DNA of 64,000 nt from Marinobacterium sp. LSUCC0821 (lineage in GTDB: Bacteria > Pseudomonadota > Gammaproteobacteria > Pseudomonadales > Balneatricaceae): assembly GCF_012848475.1 (NCBI RefSeq), contig NZ_CP051666.1:1139501-1203500 (forward strand), written 5' to 3'. A program made the translations under genes and the position numbers. This document shows, piece after piece, positions 10,384-19,553 of the stretch (positions within the stretch are counted from its first letter, which is position 1; the number at the start of each line of letters is the position of its first letter). The notes beneath the pieces were generated by a model, which saw nothing but the letters and a program-made list of their open reading frames with translations, was not told where the DNA came from and made no database searches.

Positions 10384-11397
10384 TCACGAACGTGAAGCGA
10401 GATATTGGCTAACATCATTTTTAATTTGGGAGATTAGATCTTTCTGGAGGGCATCAAGGGTTCGGTCAATCGCAGCACCAAACTGTTTCGAATGCACCCC
10501 GCCATGACTCTTAACAACTAATCCGTTTAAACCTAAGAATAGCGCGCCATTTCGAGAACCTACGCTGAGCTGACCAGACAACTCTTTCAAGACTGGCTTA
10601 GCCAGCCAGGCGATGACTCGACGGTAAAGCGAAGAGCTAAAACCTTGATGTATACGTTGGCGTATCAATCTAGCTACACCTTCACTGCTTTTTAGAGCGA
10701 CATTACCCGCCATACCATCACAAACGATGAGATCAGCTTCACCTGAGTAGAGATCTGAACCCTCTACAAAACCTACGTATTTAACATCAGAAAGCTCGGC
10801 AATAGCAGCAGAAGCATCGCGCAGCGTCTCATTGCCTTTGCTCTCTTCAGAGCCTACATTCAATAGACCTACTCTAGGCTCAACACCCTGCTCTACACGC
10901 ACCAATGCACGACCTAGCACCGCATACTGTACAAGCATCTCTGAAGTGGAATCGATATTCGCACCAAGATCTAACACCTGGCATTGGCCATTATGAGTTG
11001 GCACGGCAGCTGTTATTGCAGGACGCTCGATACCTTCAATCATACCTAGAGTGCGTCGTGATAAAGCCATTAAAGCACCAGTGTTACCTGCGCTCAATGC
11101 AGCACCACATTCGCCCTCAGAAACGAGATTAAGGGCAATTTGCATTGAGCTATCAGCACCATCTCGCAGGGCAGATTTAACCCGAGAATCAGACGCAATA
11201 ACGGATGAAGCGTGTTTGAGTGAAAGTCTTGAATGAGTGCGACCTGAGAGAATCTCAGTGAGAGTTTGCAGATCACCTACAAGAACCAACTCAAGGTTGG
11301 GATGGCGATCTAAAGCTTCGAGTGAAGCCTGAATAGTAGTGCGGGGACCGAAGTCCCCGCCCATTGCATCGATGGCGATGCAATATGTTTGTTGCAC
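10384..11397 (-). CDS. plsX: Phosphate acyltransferase PlsX
   Basis: PlsX converts acyl-ACP to acyl-phosphate at the membrane surface for phospholipid synthesis. The 337-residue product has the family N-terminus IAIDAMGGDFGP, LGANIDS, NVGSEESKGNE, and FVEGSDLYSGEADLIVCDG. The start is GTG, nine bases after the rpmF stop. Codons 14-20 form a perfect GC-rich hairpin with a TTCG loop in the mRNA (11341-11360). Confidence 0.94.
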   Translation of the reverse strand: MQQTYCIAIDAMGGDFGPRTTIQASLEALDRHPNLELVLVGDLQTLTEILSGRTHSRLSLKHASSVIASDSRVKSALRDGADSSMQIALNLVSEGECGAALSAGNTGALMALSRRTLGMIEGIERPAITAAVPTHNGQCQVLDLGANIDSTSEMLVQYAVLGRALVRVEQGVEPRVGLLNVGSEESKGNETLRDASAAIAELSDVKYVGFVEGSDLYSGEADLIVCDGMAGNVALKSSEGVARLIRQRIHQGFSSSLYRRVIAWLAKPVLKELSGQLSVGSRNGALFLGLNGLVVKSHGGVHSKQFGAAIDRTLDALQKDLISQIKNDVSQYLASRS

Positions 11398-11406
11398 GGC
11401 TAGATC

Positions 11407-11586
11407 TTACTCGTCGCCTTTTGCTACTACCTGACGACCGCGGTAGAAGCCATCTGCACTCACGTGGTGACGACGGTGAGTTTCACCTGTAGTCTGGTCC
11501 ACTGAAAGAGTTGGGTTACCAAGTGCATCGTGTGAACGACGCATATCGCGACGTGAACGTGACTTTTTGTTCTGCTGAACTGCCAT
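11407..11586 (-). CDS. rpmF: 50S ribosomal protein L32
   Basis: The 59-residue basic protein ([20 protein letters not shown] at the start, [20 protein letters not shown] later) is the large-subunit protein L32. I see no cysteine zinc motif, as in other proteobacterial L32 proteins. AGGAG lies just upstream of the ATG. It sits between yceD and plsX in the conserved yceD-rpmF-plsX order. Confidence 0.97.
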   Translation of the reverse strand: MAVQQNKKSRSRRDMRRSHDALGNPTLSVDQTTGETHRRHHVSADGFYRGRQVVAKGDE

Positions 11587-11620
11587 GGTTTTTACTCCTG
11601 GATCTAATCTTTGCTAGCGA

Positions 11621-12127
11621 TTACTTTTTAAGCGCCGCTAGCACACTAAATGGGTTCGGTTTTTCCTGCTCTACTACTGGCATCTCATCTTCACCGAAAG
11701 AAGTCTGAACTGAACAATCGTCGTGGTAACAAACCACTGGAAGACTCAGTATCAACTCCTCTTCAACGAGGGTTGAGAGCTCTACTTCCTCATCCAAAAG
11801 AAGAGGGTCGTAGTAGCGCGGTAAATTCTTGGCCTGCTCTTCGTTTAGCACTACTGCTAAATTAAATTCCGCGTCCAAGTTCAATGTCACTGGCTCCAAG
11901 CAACGCTGACAAAGCTGTTTTACTTCAGCGTGCGCCTGACCACTTACTGTTCTGAGCTTCTGCTCATCTACAGCAAACTGCAGCTCGACACTGACTTCTC
12001 CGTTGGCATCGACCAGCAAAGAGGCTAGCTCGGGCATATTTCCTAGGGAAATAGAGCCTTCGAGTGTCACTTCCCGCTCGGCTAATTTCCGGGGGTCGAC
12101 TTTTTTCGGAAGAGGGCCGTACGACAT
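11621..12127 (-). CDS. yceD: YceD (DUF177) family protein, 23S rRNA accumulation
   Basis: The 168-residue DUF177 protein starts ahead of rpmF as it does across bacteria. In E. coli and plants this family is linked to 23S rRNA accumulation, with an unclear mechanism. Visible features are the CQRCLEPV cysteine pair and a second pair in VCYHDDC, suggesting a metal or structural site, plus a conserved PNPFSVLAALKK end. It is the first gene of the leftward fab operon and is divergent from maf. Confidence 0.9.
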   Translation of the reverse strand: MSYGPLPKKVDPRKLAEREVTLEGSISLGNMPELASLLVDANGEVSVELQFAVDEQKLRTVSGQAHAEVKQLCQRCLEPVTLNLDAEFNLAVVLNEEQAKNLPRYYDPLLLDEEVELSTLVEEELILSLPVVCYHDDCSVQTSFGEDEMPVVEQEKPNPFSVLAALKK

Positions 12128-12271
12128 AAGCGCGCAATTCTAGGGATCTAGCGTCCAACTGTAAAGAAATAACTGCGATATTTTACCCTTTTTTAGAGGG
12201 TTTTGCTGAAGCAATAGGCTATTATTTAGCGATTACTGATAAACATCTTCAATTTTAGATTTTGATTGATC

Positions 12272-12868
12272 ATGAAAAATGAACAGCAGACTATCGTTTT
12301 AGCCTCTAGTTCCCGCTATCGCAGGGAGTTGCTGGCAAAAATCCTGAGCAACTTTGCGACTTCAAATCCAAATATTGACGAATCGGCTAAAGATTTAGAA
12401 AAACCCTCAGAGCTAGCACTTAGGCTCGCTATTGAAAAAGCTGAAGCCCTAGCTAATGAGTTTCCAAACGCTTTGATTATTGGCTCAGACCAGGTTGCAC
12501 AACTTGGTAACCAAGCCCTAGGCAAACCAGGCACCCACGAGCGAGCAATAGAACAACTTCGACTCTGCAGCGGACAGACTGTCTACTTCTACACAGGCCT
12601 TGCTCTGCATAACAGTGCACTAGGCGTGACTGAGTCTTTTCTAGATTGTGTTGAAGTGAAATTCCGAGAACTCTCTGAAACCGAGATATCCAACTATATC
12701 GAACGAGAATCACCACTCGACTGCGCAGGTAGTTTTAAGTGTGAGGGTTTAGGCATCACGCTGTTTGAGAAGATACATTCGAATGACCCTAACAGCCTCG
12801 TCGGTTTACCTCTGATCGAGTTAAACCGAATCCTGATAAAAGCAGGGGTTAACCCCCTGCTTCTATAA
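12272..12868 (+). CDS. Maf family nucleotide pyrophosphatase (YceF type)
   Basis: Maf proteins hydrolyse non-canonical or modified nucleoside triphosphates; YceF-type members prefer 7-methyl-GTP. The product has about 198 residues with LASSSRYRRELLAKI, the base-recognition motif IGSDQVAQLG, the E/S-type ESPLDCAGSFKCEG, and SLVGLPLIELN. An upstream TTG is in frame, but the ATG at 12272 is preferred. It is divergent from yceD, as yceF is in E. coli. The last codons overlap a hairpin that may terminate the opposite operon. Confidence 0.9.
   Translation: MKNEQQTIVLASSSRYRRELLAKILSNFATSNPNIDESAKDLEKPSELALRLAIEKAEALANEFPNALIIGSDQVAQLGNQALGKPGTHERAIEQLRLCSGQTVYFYTGLALHNSALGVTESFLDCVEVKFRELSETEISNYIERESPLDCAGSFKCEGLGITLFEKIHSNDPNSLVGLPLIELNRILIKAGVNPLLL
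12837..12861 (-). terminator. Terminator for the sppA operon inside the end of maf
   Basis: AGCAGGGG (12841-12848) and CCCCTGCT (12854-12861) pair across TTAAC. Read leftward, the stem is followed by TTTTATC. It starts about 28 bases after the sppA stop, so it fits as the sppA-HAD terminator while being coding sequence for the last residues of maf. Confidence 0.5.
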
Positions 12869-12888
12869 TTCGGCTATTCTGATAGAGA

Positions 12889-13947
12889 TCAGTGAAGTCT
12901 TGGTGAGCTACTAACACCCAGAGTCTGTAAAAACTCTGCAGCTACACCAACACCTAAACGTTCTGCCAGACGCTCAATAGCATTTGGACGGTAGGTGTAG
13001 TCGACTAGGCGCTCGGTTGCGAACGATTCTCTCGCGACCGAACTTGCGCTACCGAGTGAATCTATCAGACCCAATTGCAGAGCCTGTTCACCTGTCCAAA
13101 TTAGACCACTGAACAATTTAGGGTCATCTGACAGTCTATCACCCCTACCGACTTTGACAGCGTCGATAAACTGTTTGTGGGTTGTATCCAGAATAGATTG
13201 CCAGAACTTCTTCTGCTCTTGGCCTAAAGGCTGAAATGGATCAAGTAGCGCTTTGCTCTCGCCAGCCGTCAATGCCCGACGCTCCACCCCAAGCTTCTCC
13301 ATCAGATCTACAAATCCAAACCCTGATGAGATGACACCAATCGATCCCACTAAGCTGGCTTTATCAGCAACGATAGAATCGGCCGCACTAGCGATGTAGT
13401 AACCGCCACTGGCACCTATGTCACTTATAACCGCAACAATCTGTTTTTCTGGGTAGATTGCCCTTAGACGACGAATCTCATCATAGACATATCCAGCCTG
13501 AACAGGGCTTCCGCCAGGGCTATTGATTCGAAGCACAACCCCAATGGATGCATCCGACTTAAAAGCATCTCGCAGAGCGCCAACAATAGTATCGGCACTC
13601 GCCTCAGCGTCATCTGCAATGACCCCTTTAACCTCAACTAGGGCAACATGCGGCTCGCTTTGCACATCCATCGCATCGACACCACTCTCCCAAAGCAGAG
13701 TACCGAGCAGTGCAAATAGGTAAATTAGCGTGAGCGATTTGAAAAGAATCCCCCAACGACGAGTTAGCTTCTGCTCACGATTAACGTTATCGATAAGACG
13801 CTCAAGAAGTCTCCAACTTTTACTATCAATATCTACCCTATTCTCACCCGTTTCTTTAGCGGGCTGGGTAACAGCGGAGGTGTTTACTTGTAACTGCTCT
13901 TGTTTAGTATCAGAACCCGAAGTTCCCCATGGATCGTTTTCGCTCAT
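12889..13947 (-). CDS. sppA: Signal peptide peptidase SppA, short (36K) type
   Basis: SppA digests cleaved signal peptides in the membrane. The 352-residue protein has a polar N-terminal segment, one transmembrane span (about residues 68-86), and a single S49 domain. The likely catalytic pair is S180 in SDIGASGGYYIASAAD and K232 in GESKALLDPFQ, the 52-residue spacing known for short SppA. INSPGGSPVQAG is the oxyanion-region motif. Its ATG directly abuts the stop of the upstream HAD gene. Confidence 0.92.
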   Translation of the reverse strand: MSENDPWGTSGSDTKQEQLQVNTSAVTQPAKETGENRVDIDSKSWRLLERLIDNVNREQKLTRRWGILFKSLTLIYLFALLGTLLWESGVDAMDVQSEPHVALVEVKGVIADDAEASADTIVGALRDAFKSDASIGVVLRINSPGGSPVQAGYVYDEIRRLRAIYPEKQIVAVISDIGASGGYYIASAADSIVADKASLVGSIGVISSGFGFVDLMEKLGVERRALTAGESKALLDPFQPLGQEQKKFWQSILDTTHKQFIDAVKVGRGDRLSDDPKLFSGLIWTGEQALQLGLIDSLGSASSVARESFATERLVDYTYRPNAIERLAERLGVGVAAEFLQTLGVSSSPRLH

Positions 13948-14601
13948 CTACCTCTTCTCCGTTAGCCAAGAGACTACTTCGTTAAATGTGTCGGCCATTA
14001 AAACAGGTTTATGGTTATCTAACCGCTCTTTTGAATGGACACCATAACTCACCGCTATACGATCCATCCCAATGTTTTGTGCCATCTCTAAATCATAGAC
14101 GGTATCCCCAATCATTACCGCCTCCTCAACGCTCAATTGAGTCTCTTCAAGGATCTGATTGAGCATTAACGGATCTGGCTTAGAGAGGGTCTCATCCGCA
14201 CATCGTGTGGTCTCAAAAAGGCTTTGAAAGCCTGAATCACCTAGCGCCCTATTCAAACCGCGACGGCTCTTACCGGTCGCCACTGCCAAACGAAAGCCAT
14301 GCTCAGCTAACTTGTGCAGCCCGTGCGATACACCATCAAACTGATTTACAGGAGTGCTATTTAACTCTAAAAACTGGCGACTATAGGCTTCACGAAATGG
14401 ATCGACCTCCGAGTCGCTAATCCCTTGCATCACCTTTTTAATCGCTTCAGGCAGACCAAGACCTATAATGTCTCTAACGGCATCATCGGAAGGCTTAGCG
14501 TAGCCAAGCTCTTGAGCTGCCAACTGAAAACTGGATACGATACGGGCAGCAGAATCGATAAGCGTGCCATCCCAATCAAAAATAAGAAGCTTGTATTGCA
14601 A
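13948..14601 (-). CDS. HAD family phosphatase (Gph-like)
   Basis: The 217-residue HAD hydrolase begins YKLLIFDWDGTLIDS (nucleophile and acid/base aspartates), has VATGKSRRGL as the threonine motif, a lysine in SKPDP, and MIGDTVYDLEMA as the metal motif. It belongs to the phosphoglycolate phosphatase-like group; the substrate is unknown. The start is TTG, with AAGAGG five bases upstream. In Pseudomonas the equivalent gene follows rluC; here rluC is absent. A lytic transglycosylase gene starts divergently 27 bases away. Confidence 0.88.
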   Translation of the reverse strand: MQYKLLIFDWDGTLIDSAARIVSSFQLAAQELGYAKPSDDAVRDIIGLGLPEAIKKVMQGISDSEVDPFREAYSRQFLELNSTPVNQFDGVSHGLHKLAEHGFRLAVATGKSRRGLNRALGDSGFQSLFETTRCADETLSKPDPLMLNQILEETQLSVEEAVMIGDTVYDLEMAQNIGMDRIAVSYGVHSKERLDNHKPVLMADTFNEVVSWLTEKR

Positions 14602-14628
14602 GTGAACCTCTTGCTGGAGGAGATCTAT

Positions 14629-15288
14629 TTGAAAATTAACTGCGCTCTACTCATAAGCTTTGCGCTGCTCTTGGAAACCATACTTAATAGCAACTCAGCT
14701 GTTGCGGAGACAGTGTATAACACCCCTTCCAAAAATGAGAGCGGAGACCTAATTTTCAAGTTTAGAAATAGTGACGGGGTCCTATCCTTCAGTGACAGAC
14801 AACCCAGGGGCACAACGCGCTACGAACTTTTAAAGTTCGACTGCTACGCATGCCAACAAAACAATCGAACCAATTTCAGCACAACACCTCTTGAGTTGGT
14901 TAAGTACCGAACTGAAACCAAACAGGCGGCCAAACAGAACAATCTTCCCGAAGCACTTATCCGTGCTGTAATTCACGCTGAGTCAAACTTCAAAGCCACT
15001 GCACTATCCAGCAAAGGAGCCCAAGGGCTAATGCAGTTGATGCCGACAACTGCACAAGAACTTGGCGTTACCAACCCAAATAACACATCAGAAAATATCG
15101 CCGGTGGCAGCCAATATCTCGCTCAACAACTCGCCCGCTTCAATAACAACGAACGCCTCGCACTCGCCGCCTACAACGCCGGACCCACAACCGTAGAACG
15201 CCACAAAGGCGTCCCACCCTACCCCGAAACCCAACGCTACATCGAACGCGTCCTAACCCTAAAATCCCGCTACGAAAAAGCTCTTTGA
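14629..15288 (+). CDS. Small secreted lytic transglycosylase (SLT domain, DUF4124 N-terminus)
   Basis: The 219-residue product has a signal peptide (KINCALLISFALLL, probable cleavage after AVA). A short DUF4124-like segment (IFKFRNSDGVLSFSD) and an SLT lysozyme-like domain follow. The catalytic glutamate is in VIHAESNFKA, followed by GAQGLMQLMPTTA and AAYNAGP. It would cleave peptidoglycan with 1,6-anhydro-muramic acid formation in the periplasm. An open frame extends upstream into the HAD gene, but the TTG at 14629 has GGAGGAG six bases before it and gives a proper signal peptide. Confidence 0.85.
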   Translation: MKINCALLISFALLLETILNSNSAVAETVYNTPSKNESGDLIFKFRNSDGVLSFSDRQPRGTTRYELLKFDCYACQQNNRTNFSTTPLELVKYRTETKQAAKQNNLPEALIRAVIHAESNFKATALSSKGAQGLMQLMPTTAQELGVTNPNNTSENIAGGSQYLAQQLARFNNNERLALAAYNAGPTTVERHKGVPPYPETQRYIERVLTLKSRYEKAL

Positions 15289-15580
15289 ATTAAGTTCTTG
15301 ATATTGAATCGACCTGTGACTTTTAAGCTAATAAGCAGAAGCTTCGTCCTGAGAATTCCAACACTTCTAAATATTTCCGCAAGACTGTTTAACACACCGG
15401 GCGCTCAGAAACGATTTCAACGCATCTCAACAAAGTCTAAAACAACTCAGTGCGCGAAAGAGAACGCAGGGAATAGCCCAGCTCTTGCCAAGCTCTCTGA
15501 CAAAGCAATGTGTTGTTTTAGACGAGCCCGAAGGGAAATTGAGAGGTGATGAAAACGTTGAGGAGCAACCAAAACCCAAT

Positions 15581-15622
15581 AAAAAACCGCAGACCGAATA
15601 AAGGGGGAGGATCGATCTGCGG
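15581..15622 (-). terminator. Orphan intrinsic terminator in the gap
   Basis: Read leftward, CCGCAGATCGA pairs with TCGGTCTGCGG (11 bp with one G-T pair, loop of 14). It is followed directly by TTTTTT (15586-15581). It is 180 bases beyond the rraA terminator, so it either backs that up or ends an unannotated leftward transcript. Confidence 0.55.
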
Positions 15623-15800
15623 CTAGCGGTAGGTACCACTTATATTGGAGGCTTCAAGCTGGTGATTACCAAAAGGGACAAGTAAATTAATTTATCCCGC
15701 TTGTGAGAATGTAGACACTCTGTGATGTCTTTTAGTTCCCGAATTTTTTAAATTTTTTCGAAAAATTTTAGAAATCGTTAAATAACAACAACTTAAGGGA

Positions 15801-15838
15801 TGAAAAAATTTGGTCTTGAAGTGGGTAACTTCAAGACC
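15801..15838 (-). terminator. rraA terminator
   Basis: GGTCTTGAAGT (15812-15822) and ACTTCAAGACC (15828-15838) form a perfect 11-bp stem with a 5-base loop. Read leftward, AAATTTTTT follows. It lies 29 bases after the rraA stop. Confidence 0.75.
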
Positions 15839-15867
15839 TGAGATGCTAACTATTTGCTGATTAAAAA

Positions 15868-16353
15868 TCAATCAACACTCAGCTCTTTTGCACTTACCAA
15901 TAGCCCGTTATTGTCTGCGTAAAGGTACTCACCAGGGATGAAATCTACCCCGCCAAATCGCACTGTTACGTTCAATTCACCGATCCCTTTTTTCTCGGTC
16001 TTGAGCGGGTGACAACCTAGCGCCTGAACCCCTAGGTCTAAATCACCGATCGCATTTACATCACGAATACAGCCGTAGATTACAATGCCTGACCAGCCGT
16101 TTGTAACTGCCTTCTCTGCCAACATGTCGCCCAACATAGCGCGTCGCATTGAACCGCCACCGTCAACCACTAGGACACGTCCCTCACCTGGCTGAGCAAC
16201 CTGTTCGCGCACTAGAGAGTTATCTTCAAAGGCTTTAATCGTCACGATTCGACCACTGAAACGCTCTTTACCACCGAAGTTACCCAACATCGGCTCTAGG
16301 ATACGCACATCCGCTTCATAACGGTCACAGAGTTCTGGGAGTAGATCTTCCAT
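15868..16353 (-). CDS. rraA: RraA family protein (regulator of RNase E activity)
   Basis: RraA binds RNase E and slows mRNA decay in E. coli; related proteins act as aldolases, so the role is inferred. The 161-residue product has the family pattern [33 protein letters not shown], and [22 protein letters not shown] precedes the ATG. It starts 40 bases after the FAD/Fe-S dehydrogenase gene and may share its transcript. A clear terminator follows. Confidence 0.88.
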   Translation of the reverse strand: MEDLLPELCDRYEADVRILEPMLGNFGGKERFSGRIVTIKAFEDNSLVREQVAQPGEGRVLVVDGGGSMRRAMLGDMLAEKAVTNGWSGIVIYGCIRDVNAIGDLDLGVQALGCHPLKTEKKGIGELNVTVRFGGVDFIPGEYLYADNNGLLVSAKELSVD

Positions 16354-16393
16354 ATATGTCTCCAGTATCGACTTACTCTTAAAAGGTAAGTTT

Positions 16394-19300
16394 CTATTTC
16401 AGTAGTTTCAAAATTGCTTGCGCTGGATGCTGCAAATGCACTTCATCAAAGCGCTTAACCTGTGAACGGCACGAGTAACCGGTTGCAAGTAGCTCTTCAC
16501 GATCTTCTGCACCTTGGACAATTGGCTGCCAGCTCTGAGCATAGATCTTCTCTGAGGTATCACGATTATCGGTTTCGTGGCCGTAGGTACCTGCCATGCC
16601 ACAACAGCCTGTAGCAACCACCTGAAGTTTGAGTCCCAAGGCTTCGTAGATCTGTTTCCAGTTTGCAATCGAAGGTGCTGCATTGGTCTTCTCAGTACAG
16701 TGCGCCATCAACTTAAAGGCTTTATCAGAGGCGAGTTGAATATCGTTAAACTGTTCGATATTAGATGCCAACCACTCCTGCAACAGCGCCACTTTCGGTA
16801 AATCACCCTCAACAACCTGTGCATACTCTTGTCGATAGGTCAGTGTCATTGATGGCTCTACACCAATCAAGCTGACACCCTGGGCTTCGAATTGACGCAA
16901 CATCGCAACATTTTCATTAGCAATTTTAGCAAAGCGCTTCATAAAGCCATGAACGTGCAACGGCTTACCATTAGCAGCAAATGGCGCGATCAATACATTG
17001 AAGCCTAGTCGCTCAATCATCTCGGCAATATCGATGACTAGCTGTGATTCAAAGTAGCTGGTAAAGGCATCTTGCACGATAACAACCGTATTCGCTTTTT
17101 GATCCGCAGGAATAGCGGCAAGCGCCTCGACCGAAGCGAGTTGAATGCCCTGCTGATCCATCAACTTCTTCAACGTTAGGGTACAGATTGATGGGGAGTC
17201 GACCATCCCCATAAAGCGCGCGGTGAGTTTCTGCAGTAGTGGATTATTCATCGCCCAGTTGTACGGTGCAGGAAATTTCGCCAACCATGGCAGCATCGAC
17301 TCAAGGCCTGCCACCATGTAATCCTTCATAGGACGCATGTATCGGGTGTAGTAGAGCTCTAAGAAACGCGCACGGAAGTCAGGCACATTGACCTTGATTG
17401 GGCACTGGCCAACACAGGACTTACAAGCCAAACAGCCTGACATGGCATCGTACACTTCGTTAGAGAAGTCATACTGCCCCTGCGAGCGTTTAAAAGTATT
17501 TAGAAGACGCTTCGGTAAACCAAGCAGTGATGGAGTTCTGCGTGACGCTTCAGCGTAACCAGCAGCATCGACACCGCGTTCAGCCAATAGGCGCAGCCAT
17601 TCACGTACAAGTGAAGCACGCCCTTTAGGCGAGTGAATTCGCTCACGTGTGCCCTTCCACGATGGACACATCGCATCGTTGGGATCGTAGTTGTAGCAGG
17701 CACCATTACCGTTACAGTGCATGGCTGAATCGTAGGCTTCACGAGCAGTTTCAGGCACCTGACGATCCTGTTGGCCACGCGTAGGCACGGCATCAACTTT
17801 AAGCAGTGCTGCACCCTCAATTGCAGGAGTTGCAATCTTGCCTGGGTTCATCTGATTGCGCGGATCGAATGCCGCTTTAATCTGTTGTAGTACTGGGTAG
17901 AGCGGGCCGAAAAACTCTGGAGCGTATTCAGAGCGAACACCCTTACCATGCTCACCCCACAATAACCCTTTATATTTTTGAGTCAGAGCTACCACTTCGT
18001 CGGTCACTTCACGAATAAGGGTCTCTTGCTCTGGATCTTTCATATCGATAGCAGGACGCACATGCAGTACACCTGCATCAACATGTCCGAACATACCGTA
18101 GGTCAAGCCGCGTTTATCAAGGGCAGCACGGAAATCCATGATGTAATCTGCAAGATTCTCAGGTGGAACTGCAGTGTCCTCGACAAATGGAATAGGACGT
18201 TTAGAGCCCTGCGCATTTCCAAGCAGACCTACCGCACGCTTACGCATACCCCAGATCTTATTGATCTCTGCTGCGCCCTTGGCAACAGTAAAACCAAAGC
18301 TCTTGCCAGGCTGGCCACTCACTTCCGTCAGATGTGCGCAGAGCTTTTCGATCTTCGCGTCGATCTCAGCCTGATCATCACCTACGTACTCAACGAGGTT
18401 AATACCTTGAATAGCTGGCTCACCTTCATTTGCTGGGAAGTAGTTAGCCACCGTATCCCAAGTGATATCCTGCATCGCAAGGTTCAGAACCTTAGAGTCG
18501 ACTGTTTCGATTGAAGCGGGCTGCCACTCCATAAGCGCATTCGCATCACGCATTGACGCTTCAAAACTGTCATATTTGATATTTACTAGTGCCGACACTT
18601 TCGGAATCGGCAGCACGTTCAATTTCGCTTCTGTGATGAAGGCTAAAGAGCCCTCGGCACCACAGAGGATTGAGTTGAGGTTGAAACGGCCCGATTCATC
18701 ACGAATGTGCGCTAAATCGTAACCAGTCAAACAGCGGTTCAGTTTAGGGAAGCAGCGCTCAATCTCATCTGCATGGTCACGACTTATGGCATCCAGCATT
18801 CGGTGTATCTCACCGATTTGGTCGTCACGTGCCGATATCTCTGCAAGCTCTTCATCGGAGATAGGGCCTGAAGTCCAACGCTCACCACCTAACCAGATAG
18901 AGCTCAGTTCAAGCACGTGGTCTCGGGTTTTTCCGTAGAGCACAGACCCCTGTCCAGAGGCATCAGTGTTTATCATACCGCCCACAGTGGCGCGGTTGGA
19001 GGTTGATAACTCTGGCGCAAAGAAGAGTCCGTAAGGTTTTAGAGCGGCGTTCAACTGATCTTTAACCACACCAGTTTGAATACGCACCCAACGCTCTTCA
19101 GCATTGATCTCTAAAATTTGATTCATGTGCTTGGAGATATCAACGATAAGACCATCAGTCAGCGATTGACCGTTGGTTCCAGTACCACCGCCACGCGCAC
19201 TTAAGACCAGATCCGCGTACTCAGCTTCAGCAGCCAAACGTGCAATAAGGGCCAAATCATCAGCATGACGAGGATAGACAACGCCTTGTGGCAACACCTG

Positions 19301-19444
19301 ATAGATAGAGTTATCAGTCGCCAAAACCACTCGGTTTGCATAGTCAGGGTTGAGATCCCCGGCAAACCCTTCTCTCTTGAGTCGCTCAATAAACGACAGG
19401 TAGAGCTGTTGTGTGGTGTTGATTTTATCTAAGCGTGGAATCAT
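16394..19444 (-). CDS. ydiJ: FAD/Fe-S oxidase, D-2-hydroxyglutarate dehydrogenase type (YdiJ)
   Basis: The protein has about 1016 residues. It combines an N-terminal FAD-binding PCMH domain ([16 protein letters not shown], near residues 80-100), an FAD-oxidase C-terminal domain ([18 protein letters not shown]), and ferredoxin-type cysteines ([19 protein letters not shown] and [16 protein letters not shown]). A C-terminal CCG domain carries [14 protein letters not shown]. Length and layout match E. coli YdiJ, an oxidoreductase acting on D-2-hydroxyglutarate. A TTG lies four codons before the ATG at 19444; the ATG is preferred. The physiological substrate here is inferred from similarity. Confidence 0.88.
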   Translation of the reverse strand: MIPRLDKINTTQQLYLSFIERLKREGFAGDLNPDYANRVVLATDNSIYQVLPQGVVYPRHADDLALIARLAAEAEYADLVLSARGGGTGTNGQSLTDGLIVDISKHMNQILEINAEERWVRIQTGVVKDQLNAALKPYGLFFAPELSTSNRATVGGMINTDASGQGSVLYGKTRDHVLELSSIWLGGERWTSGPISDEELAEISARDDQIGEIHRMLDAISRDHADEIERCFPKLNRCLTGYDLAHIRDESGRFNLNSILCGAEGSLAFITEAKLNVLPIPKVSALVNIKYDSFEASMRDANALMEWQPASIETVDSKVLNLAMQDITWDTVANYFPANEGEPAIQGINLVEYVGDDQAEIDAKIEKLCAHLTEVSGQPGKSFGFTVAKGAAEINKIWGMRKRAVGLLGNAQGSKRPIPFVEDTAVPPENLADYIMDFRAALDKRGLTYGMFGHVDAGVLHVRPAIDMKDPEQETLIREVTDEVVALTQKYKGLLWGEHGKGVRSEYAPEFFGPLYPVLQQIKAAFDPRNQMNPGKIATPAIEGAALLKVDAVPTRGQQDRQVPETAREAYDSAMHCNGNGACYNYDPNDAMCPSWKGTRERIHSPKGRASLVREWLRLLAERGVDAAGYAEASRRTPSLLGLPKRLLNTFKRSQGQYDFSNEVYDAMSGCLACKSCVGQCPIKVNVPDFRARFLELYYTRYMRPMKDYMVAGLESMLPWLAKFPAPYNWAMNNPLLQKLTARFMGMVDSPSICTLTLKKLMDQQGIQLASVEALAAIPADQKANTVVIVQDAFTSYFESQLVIDIAEMIERLGFNVLIAPFAANGKPLHVHGFMKRFAKIANENVAMLRQFEAQGVSLIGVEPSMTLTYRQEYAQVVEGDLPKVALLQEWLASNIEQFNDIQLASDKAFKLMAHCTEKTNAAPSIANWKQIYEALGLKLQVVATGCCGMAGTYGHETDNRDTSEKIYAQSWQPIVQGAEDREELLATGYSCRSQVKRFDEVHLQHPAQAILKLLK

Positions 19445-19553
19445 CTCTAATCTCAAAAATCAAAATGGGTTTGAAATATGCATCTATCCTGAAGAGGTAG
19501 CCGCATTGAATCAAACGAAAAAAATTAACTCTCAATTGAACCTAATTGATAGT

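Larger units (their letters stand above)
15289..15867. other. 579-base gene-free, AT-rich gap
   Basis: No convincing gene is visible. An 83-codon frame at 15298-15549 shows no domain, poor codon pattern and no ribosome site. The gap holds two leftward intrinsic terminators (15581-15622 and 15801-15838) and an AT palindrome around 15751-15770. The distal terminator has no gene upstream of it other than rraA. Confidence 0.6.

Noticed and set aside
15298-15549. 83-codon open frame after the small transglycosylase
   Set aside because: No ribosome site, no recognisable domain, arginine/serine-rich random-looking sequence; the stretch is otherwise non-coding.
15751-15770. AT-rich palindrome in the gap before rraA
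   Set aside because: Made of A and T runs, so chance symmetry is likely; weak as a terminator.
17978-18514. 178-codon frame antisense to the FAD/Fe-S oxidase gene
   Set aside because: It mirrors a well-conserved coding region and shows no family features of its own.
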